Assembly: GCA_013112575.1 (NCBI GenBank)
Contig: JABFGG010000006.1
Location: 62,001-126,000, forward strand
Length of the DNA: 64,000 nt
Direction: 5' to 3'
DNA from: Chloroflexota bacterium
Lineage (GTDB): Bacteria; Chloroflexota; Anaerolineae; Anaerolineales; UBA11579
The notes beneath the pieces were generated by a model. It saw only the letters and a program-made list of their open reading frames with translations, ran no database searches and had not been told where the DNA came from. The translations under genes were made by a program, and so were the position numbers. Position 1 is the first letter of the stretch. Each line of letters begins with the position of its first letter. This document shows, piece by piece, positions 58,029 through 64,000 of the stretch.

Positions 58029-58785
58029 GATAGACCTCCCTCACCAATGGATCTTCTCGAATCTGACTTGCCGGACCTTGTGCGATCATATTCCCAAAAT
58101 GAAGCACACTCAATTCTTCTGAAACATCGAAAACAACGTCCAAATCATGTTCAATCAAAACGATCGTGAGATCCTGCGGAAGTTTCAATATCAAATCTAC
58201 CACCGATCGCATTTCGGCTGCGGATAATCCTGCGGTGGGCTCATCCAACAATAACACAGATGGCTTGGAAGCGAGCGCGACAGCAATTTCGAGCAAGCGT
58301 TGTTCACCGTAGCTCAGGGCACTGACCGTACTCAACGCTAAACGGCTAAGATTTAGATCCACCAGTTGGGCTTCCACCCTTTGCATAACTTCTTTATGTG
58401 AATTGGCAGCTCTCCAAAAAACCTGATGCTTACCTGCATCCACCTGGGCGGCCATCAGCACATTTTCTAAAACAGAGAGCTCGGGAAAAAGGGTAGTTAT
58501 CTGAAAAGTTCTGGACAATCCCCTTAGTACACGCTCATGGGAAGGCAAACCATCTAGTTTTTTAGAATTCAACTTGATCTCACCTTTGCTTGGATCCACA
58601 AACCCGCTAATTGCATTAAAAAGGGTTGTTTTTCCTGCCCCATTTGGCCCCAATATACCGTAGCGTGCCCCGGCATTGACATCAAGGTTTACGGCATTTA
58701 AAGCCAGCAATCCGCCAAATTGTACGGATATATCCCTTATGCTAAGCAGAGAGACATGCTCCGACTGATGCGCATTTGCTATCAT
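58015..58785 (-). CDS. Branched-chain-amino-acid-type ABC transporter ATP-binding protein (LivG-like)
   Basis: GPNGAGKTTLFNAISGF; LSYGEQRLLEIAVALASKPSVLLLDEPTAGLS. Confidence 0.93.
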   Translation of the reverse strand: MIANAHQSEHVSLLSIRDISVQFGGLLALNAVNLDVNAGARYGILGPNGAGKTTLFNAISGFVDPSKGEIKLNSKKLDGLPSHERVLRGLSRTFQITTLFPELSVLENVLMAAQVDAGKHQVFWRAANSHKEVMQRVEAQLVDLNLSRLALSTVSALSYGEQRLLEIAVALASKPSVLLLDEPTAGLSAAEMRSVVDLILKLPQDLTIVLIEHDLDVVFDVSEELSVLHFGNMIAQGPASQIREDPLVREVYLGEA

Positions 58786-59732
58786 TCCGTAACTCTCCCC
58801 CGAAACATCTTCTCAAATCGAGCACGGACTTTGGGAAGCAGAGAAGCAATACCCCCGGGAAGAAAGACAACTGAAACAACATAAAGAAGCCCCAAGACCA
58901 TCGGCCATCTTTGCGTTGTACCGATCAGCATAGTCTTCAATATCACAATGCCTGAGCCAGCCAGAAAAGGGCCCCAAAGTGAAACAGGGCCTCCCACGAC
59001 AACGGATAGGAGCATCTGGGCCGAAAGTTGCCAACTCAAAGACCCTGGCCCAATGAATTTGTTGTAAAAAACATTCAGAATGCCATACATTGCTCCAACA
59101 GCCGCAGCTACAACAAAGGCAATTGTTCTTCGGGAGTGAATGTTGTACCCCAAAGCAGACATACGGGTGTCACTATTTCGGACTCCCAACAGACTTATTC
59201 CAACGGGGCTTTCTGCAAAAATGATGATGAATATAGATATGGCTATCGCTATTAAAAGAGTGAAATAAAAATAACCTACAACCGTTTCAATGTCCCACAA
59301 AAAGCTTGGTCGAGAAATACCAGGAATTCCGTTTTCGCCATTGGTGAAGCTAGACCATCTTGTGGTTAAACCCCAGGTTAGTTGGCCAAATGCGAGAGTG
59401 ATTGTCAGGAAGGCCAAACCCCTCATCCGCACCGCGAGCGGCCCAAAAAGTAACGCAGCGATAAGTGACAAAAGCAGACCGATGCCCACAGCCGGCCAGA
59501 TGGCAACATCAAAACGTGTAACAGCAAGTGCAACTCCATATCCTGAAAGACCAAAAAATGTTGAATGCCCTATGGATGGCATTCTAGCAAAACCCACAAG
59601 CAGATCCAGCCCCATTGCAAACCCACCCAAAATGACTGCTTGAGTGATGAGTCCTAACCAGTAGCCACTAACGATGAAAGGCAACACCGCAAGCAAAAAT
59701 CCAACAGCAATAACAATCAGCACCCGTTTCAT
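58782..59732 (-). CDS. ABC transporter permease (LivM-like)
   Basis: TM protein; GFARMPSIGHSTFFGLSGYGVA; operon overlap with LivG/LivH. Confidence 0.9.
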   Translation of the reverse strand: MKRVLIVIAVGFLLAVLPFIVSGYWLGLITQAVILGGFAMGLDLLVGFARMPSIGHSTFFGLSGYGVALAVTRFDVAIWPAVGIGLLLSLIAALLFGPLAVRMRGLAFLTITLAFGQLTWGLTTRWSSFTNGENGIPGISRPSFLWDIETVVGYFYFTLLIAIAISIFIIIFAESPVGISLLGVRNSDTRMSALGYNIHSRRTIAFVVAAAVGAMYGILNVFYNKFIGPGSLSWQLSAQMLLSVVVGGPVSLWGPFLAGSGIVILKTMLIGTTQRWPMVLGLLYVVSVVFLPGGIASLLPKVRARFEKMFRGRVTE

Positions 59733-60592
59733 TCTGGCAATATCCTCCCAAAAAGACCTAAAGGCCTAAGGAGCAGAATGAGTATGACTGGAGCAAAGAG
59801 CGTGAAATAGCTTATCTCTGGAAAAGAAGCTTTTCCAAAAGTATCTATCAAGCCAACCATCATACTGCCCACAAAAGCTCCATTAAGGCTTCCGATTCCC
59901 CCGATCACTACCACAACAACGGCCAGCAACAACACCTCAAAATCTAGTCCAATATAGACACCTAAAACAGGTCCGCCCAACACTCCCGTAAGGCCAGCCA
60001 TCGATGCACCAATTGCAAACACACTGGCAAAAACCAAATCTACACGAATCCCCATTGCTGCTGCCATTTCACGATCATCCACACAAGACCGGACCACAGC
60101 CCCTAATGTAGATCTTTCCCAAAAGACCCACAAGGCCAGGCCCGCAGCAAAGGCTAGAACGATCAGGAATAAACGGTAGGAGGGATAAGTAACCCCGAAT
60201 ACAGATATTGATTCGCTTAAAAAATCAGGGGTCTTAAGCTTTTGGGGAAGTCCTCCCCAAATTGCCAGCATCCCGTTATTAAGAATAAAAGCAATTCCAA
60301 GAGTAAGCAGTACCTGATTAAAGGTACTCCCCAGCAATGTTCGAGTAAATGTTTGCTGGAGCAGCAGTCCCATTAGTCCGGAAGTTGCTGCTCCAGCAAG
60401 CGCGGCAAGAAAGAAATTTCCAGTGAAGTGTTGTACAGATAGTCCCACATAGCCACCCAACAAAAACAATGCTCCATGACTAAGATTTAGAATTCGCATC
60501 AGGCCAAACACCACCGTGAGCCCACTTGCGACAAAGAACAAGAGGGCTCCGGTGGTAAGGCCATTAAGTAATTGGAATATCCAAAACCTCAT
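59729..60592 (-). CDS. ABC transporter permease (LivH-like)
   Basis: LLNGLTTGALLFFVASGLTVVFGLMRILNLSHGALFLLGGYVG; VVVVVIGGIGSLNGAFVG. Confidence 0.92.
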   Translation of the reverse strand: MRFWIFQLLNGLTTGALLFFVASGLTVVFGLMRILNLSHGALFLLGGYVGLSVQHFTGNFFLAALAGAATSGLMGLLLQQTFTRTLLGSTFNQVLLTLGIAFILNNGMLAIWGGLPQKLKTPDFLSESISVFGVTYPSYRLFLIVLAFAAGLALWVFWERSTLGAVVRSCVDDREMAAAMGIRVDLVFASVFAIGASMAGLTGVLGGPVLGVYIGLDFEVLLLAVVVVVIGGIGSLNGAFVGSMMVGLIDTFGKASFPEISYFTLFAPVILILLLRPLGLFGRILPE

Positions 60593-60621
60593 TAGCCTAG
60601 TTCCTCAAAAGTCAGCATTGC

Positions 60622-61893
60622 TTAGGGCGACCAATCCTGACTAACGTTTTCAATCACATCTAAAACTTCATGGGTATAGTTGCCATCATCATCCTGCACA
60701 ACCTGAATGATGTAAAGGCTGCGGACGGATTGACCACGTGCATCAAATCCAAATGGCCCGCTGGGGGAAGCAAGGTCAGTAGCTGCAAGGGCATCCAGAA
60801 ATGCTTGAACGTCGCTAAAGTCTCCTCCAACTTCTGCTATGGCCTCAGCCACAACCTGTGCTCCGAGATAACCAGATTCCAGATAGGTCCCTGGGGCTGC
60901 CCCACTATTCAGATCAACGAAATCTGCATTGGCCGGGAAATCCAAAACGGGTGCGTAGTGAGTGGCCGAAATAACCCCAAGGGCCGCATCACCCATTGCA
61001 GGTAACACTTCCGCCTCGGTTAAGAAGCCAGGCGATACAACAGGCTTATCTGGAGTAACACCGAATTCGTTCAACTGCTGCACAAATGCGATAGCTTCAG
61101 AGCCAAAGAAATAAGCATAAATGACGTCTACGTCATCTGGATTGAACTGCCCTATGAATGGGCCGTAATCAGTTGTGCCCCTGGGTGGGAAAATCTCCGC
61201 GACAACTTCGCCCCCAGCCGCAGTGAATGTTTCGGTGAAGGCTTCAGCACGAGCGTGCCCAGCAGAGAAATCAGGGGCTAGCACGACAGCTGTACTGTAA
61301 CCTAGTTCACTAGCTGTATACCAACCCAGGATAGGTTCAAGCTGACCGGTTGTTATCGAGGTGCGGAATACGTAAGGGCTGCGATCAGGTCCGGTTATAA
61401 CCGGAGTCCCGCCGGCCACTGTTACTACGAGGGGAACCTGAGCCTCATCTGCATATTGAGCCAACGGCACTGCTACAGATGAAGAGACAATACCGAGGAG
61501 GAAATCTACCTCTTCTTGTTCCACTAACCTGCGGGCTTGTTCGAGTGCTTGCTCAGGAGAAGCTGCAGTATCTGCAAAAGTGAGTTCAATCGTTAAATTG
61601 TCATTGATTGCATAGTCGATAGATTCGAAATAAAGCTGAATCCCTTTATCCACTTCAGCCCCAAAGGCTGCTAGACCTCCAGTTTGAGGGTTCAGAACGC
61701 CAATTTTCACATTGACTGCTTCAGCCATGGGTTCTTCAGTCGGCGCTGCTTCTTCAGTTGGGGCAGCCTCCTCTACCGCTTCAGTGGCGACCTCCTCAAC
61801 TTCAGGCACCGTAGCAGCCTCTTCAATGGCTGATCCGCTACAGGCGACCAGTACTAGACCAGTCAAGATTAATAAAACGAGCAGCTTTCGCAT
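60622..61893 (-). CDS. ABC transporter substrate-binding lipoprotein (LivK-like)
   Basis: Lipobox LVAC; IGVLNPQTGGLAAFGAEVDKGIQLYFE; Glu/Ala-rich linker. Confidence 0.92.
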   Translation of the reverse strand: MRKLLVLLILTGLVLVACSGSAIEEAATVPEVEEVATEAVEEAAPTEEAAPTEEPMAEAVNVKIGVLNPQTGGLAAFGAEVDKGIQLYFESIDYAINDNLTIELTFADTAASPEQALEQARRLVEQEEVDFLLGIVSSSVAVPLAQYADEAQVPLVVTVAGGTPVITGPDRSPYVFRTSITTGQLEPILGWYTASELGYSTAVVLAPDFSAGHARAEAFTETFTAAGGEVVAEIFPPRGTTDYGPFIGQFNPDDVDVIYAYFFGSEAIAFVQQLNEFGVTPDKPVVSPGFLTEAEVLPAMGDAALGVISATHYAPVLDFPANADFVDLNSGAAPGTYLESGYLGAQVVAEAIAEVGGDFSDVQAFLDALAATDLASPSGPFGFDARGQSVRSLYIIQVVQDDDGNYTHEVLDVIENVSQDWSP

Positions 61894-61919
61894 GTCAAGC
61901 CTCCTTCGCCTACATTGTT

Positions 61920-61947
61920 GACTGCCAACGGTTGACAGTTGACAAAT
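61920..61947. promoter_or_regulatory. Putative GntR operator 2, upstream of the transporter operon
   Basis: gactgccaacggttgacagttgacaaat region; reverse complement matches 57215..57242. Confidence 0.75.
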
Positions 61948-62086
61948 TGTATAGTCATTTCCTTATTTTGTCAATTCCCAGATATCCTTTGGGCAGATTC
62001 GATATTCATCCACCTCATATGAGACTTTTTGCTTTAGCAAAGTAATTGTATTTTGGGGGACTCTCATAGGCGTATTTGAAGTTGAG

Positions 62087-62142
62087 TTTTGGCGTCACGA
62101 TACACATCTAATAAGCTCTCAAGATAAAAGTAACAAAATAGC
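62087..62142 (+). repeat. Diverged repeat, copy 2
   Basis: ttttggcgtcacgatacacatctaataagctctcaagataaaagtaacaaaatag. Confidence 0.8.
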
Positions 62143-62157
62143 AGTGCAAGTCAGCCG

Positions 62158-62223
62158 AATGGTTAGATGTGCTGCGGGCAAGCCGCCCTGGCCCGCGCCG
62201 ATTACAACAAGATCATATTGGCT
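62158..62223 (-). pseudogene. Tiny N-terminal fragment of a FAD disulfide oxidoreductase (E3-like)
   Basis: SQYDLVVIGAGQGGLPAAHLTIR, dinucleotide-binding motif; ends next to repeat 62087..62142. Confidence 0.4.
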
Positions 62224-62323
62224 CTTGCAGGCATGTGCGATTGGGCGCGTAACATCTAATTCGTGAGCAGTTTGAATTAGGTGCAGGCCAGGGTAGATCA
62301 ATGAGCTTTCACTTTGAACCAGG

Positions 62324-62995
62324 TCAGTTAGAACTGATAATGACCTCGGAAGGCATGTTGCCAGATAAATAGTAGCGATGTGTATTTCTGAAGCCGGCGG
62401 CATTTACATATGGCTCCATCAATACGGGCCGGCAGCTCCCCATCAAATAAAGCACCAGCTTACGTGGCAATACTTGATACAAGAATTCTCTGGAACTAAA
62501 CGAGGATTGCATTTCTTTGCTCATATTGAGTAGCACAAGCTTTCCGCCCGGCTTGAGCACCCGGGCAAACTCCATCAGGACCTGACCCATTTCGTCAAAT
62601 GGGATCAAGTCAAGCATATACCCATTGTATAGTACGTCAAAACTATCATCAGGGAAAATAAGCTCCCTGGCATCGCTTTGTTTAAGGGAGATATTTTTGT
62701 ATCCTGCCTTGTTCACGTAATCTTTTGCTAGCTCCAGCATTTTCGCTGAAAGGTCGACACCATGCACTACATTGTCTCGGTGAACGCGTTTTACAAGTTC
62801 TAGCAGGGTATGACCTGGGCCAGTGGCGACTTCTAGAATCTGATCAGCCAATTGTATGTCCGCCAGTTCCAGTGCACGCAAATGATATTTGAATTCTGCA
62901 GGAGCAACGAACCAGCTGTATGCTCTACTGCGGCGGTCATAGGCCTTTCGCAGTTCACTACCCTCGTGGGGGATTGCATCGATCATTTGTAACAC
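62324..62995 (-). CDS. SAM-dependent methyltransferase (class I)
   Basis: ILEVATGPGHTLLELVKRV; VHGVDLSAKMLELAK; ARVLKPGGKLVLLNMS. Confidence 0.9.
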   Translation of the reverse strand: MLQMIDAIPHEGSELRKAYDRRSRAYSWFVAPAEFKYHLRALELADIQLADQILEVATGPGHTLLELVKRVHRDNVVHGVDLSAKMLELAKDYVNKAGYKNISLKQSDARELIFPDDSFDVLYNGYMLDLIPFDEMGQVLMEFARVLKPGGKLVLLNMSKEMQSSFSSREFLYQVLPRKLVLYLMGSCRPVLMEPYVNAAGFRNTHRYYLSGNMPSEVIISSN

Positions 62996-63011
62996 CTCAT
63001 GTAGTTGATGA

Positions 63012-63029
63012 TATACTCAGCACAGTATA
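63012..63029. promoter_or_regulatory. Dyad TATACT-CAGCAC-AGTATA in the divergent promoter region
   Basis: tatact cagcac agtata between divergent methyltransferase and MerR genes. Confidence 0.6.
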
Positions 63030-63063
63030 AAACTTCAAGTCAACTTTAAGTCAAGAGGCAATC

Positions 63064-63438
63064 ATGAAGATTGGTGCAATCACAGAACGAACGGATATAC
63101 CTGCATCCACTATTCGCTATTACGAATCCATAGAATTGATCCCTCTTGCCAAACGCGTGAATGGTCAACGCGATTATTCAGCAGAGATTGTTCCCCTCCT
63201 AAGGCTGATTCAATTCGCCAAAGCAGTGGGCTTCAATCTGGAGGAGATCCACCAATTGCTCAATCAGAACAATGATGAAAGCTGGCGCGAGCTTGCCCTA
63301 GATAAGATCAATGCACTTAATGATTCAATAAGAGCCTATAAATTGATGCGCGAGGCATTGCAGTCCGCGATAGAGTGCAAATGTCTGGATGAGGCCCTTG
63401 TGCTAATTGGAGATGACAGTAACGGAGACCTTCAATAG
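63064..63438 (+). CDS. MerR-family transcriptional regulator
   Basis: MKIGAITERTDIPASTIRYYESIELIPLAKRVNGQRDYSAEIVPLLRLIQFAKAVGFNLEEI. Confidence 0.93.
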   Translation: MKIGAITERTDIPASTIRYYESIELIPLAKRVNGQRDYSAEIVPLLRLIQFAKAVGFNLEEIHQLLNQNNDESWRELALDKINALNDSIRAYKLMREALQSAIECKCLDEALVLIGDDSNGDLQ

Positions 63439-64000
63439 TTACAAACTAGCTTCTTTGTGGTGAAGGGCTTTATTTCTCACAGGCATGGCAAAAAGCCTAC
63501 CATATCCCCTTATCCATGCAACAAAGCCACATTTAGGACAGCATCCTTTCATACTGATGACTTGTGACCCTGTTTATAAGGTCTAAATTCGGTAACTAGA
63601 ACAGCCCGCAGCTATCTCAGCCACTTCATCGGTTATTCCACGAAAGAATCACAACCCTACCTGCAACTATCGAGTTGTGGTTTTGTGTGTAGGCGATTCC
63701 ATGGTCGTGGCATCGCCTTTAAGTCTAATGTGTTGCTACATGGCAGCTACCTATGATGCATTTGTCAAATCAGCGGAAGTATGCGTATAGCCGATTTGCA
63801 TAACAATCAGTTGACAATTAGTTTGATAGCAATGGGAATAAAAAAATTTTAGCGATGTTTGAAGTGCTTAAGAAACCCGAATGTGGCGAGTTGCATGATA
63901 AATACTTGCACATTTAGAATTGCATTTTTGTTGAGGGCTATTCAGATGTTTGTCACAAGCAATAAGAACTAGTTCATCTGCAAAGCTTACAATCTATGAA

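Noticed and set aside
1-64000. CRISPR arrays, rRNA or tRNA genes
   Set aside because: No regularly spaced direct repeats and no recognisable tRNA/rRNA signature seen by eye; a tRNAscan/CRISPR finder run would be needed for certainty.

Overview
This 64 kb window is bacterial. Gene content and style suggest a Chloroflexota/Anaerolineae-like genome, but that is inference only. It contains: (i) a respiratory/nitrogen-oxide-stress region at about 1-35 kb, with a His-rich polytopic membrane protein, heme O synthase, P1B metal ATPase plus HMA chaperone, three Crp/Fnr regulators, a NapH-like 4Fe-4S membrane protein, a ferredoxin, a c-type cytochrome lipoprotein, an NnrS-like protein, a cupredoxin-NirK fusion lipoprotein and DUF2249 proteins; (ii) three sensor/response-regulator sets, GdhA, and a stress module (AhpD/CMD-like, amphi-Trp, cupin, Usp); (iii) a gene graveyard at 35-38.5 kb with truncated E2, nuclease, IS1 and pyrophosphatase pieces; (iv) a 2.45 kb insertion element with about 60-bp terminal inverted repeats carrying an integrase-type transposase plus a two-gene nucleotidyltransferase cassette; (v) a cluster of zinc-ribbon membrane-anchored proteins with one A-[IL]-P-x-x pentapeptide-repeat protein (42.5-47.9 kb); (vi) a catabolic/transport cluster at 48-62 kb (Mo-hydroxylase, class II aldolase, cupin, M29/NicX-like protein, LLM flavoprotein, GntR, Liv-type ABC transporter) bearing a repeated GntR-type operator. 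The most interesting unexplained signals are a three-copy terminator-dyad-GCCGACGAC-promoter module (25.7, 27.5, 28.5 kb), the zinc-ribbon/pentapeptide cluster, the transposon cargo cassette, and a perfect Crp-type palindrome next to a Crp paralog with matching recognition residues. No tRNA, rRNA or CRISPR was recognised.
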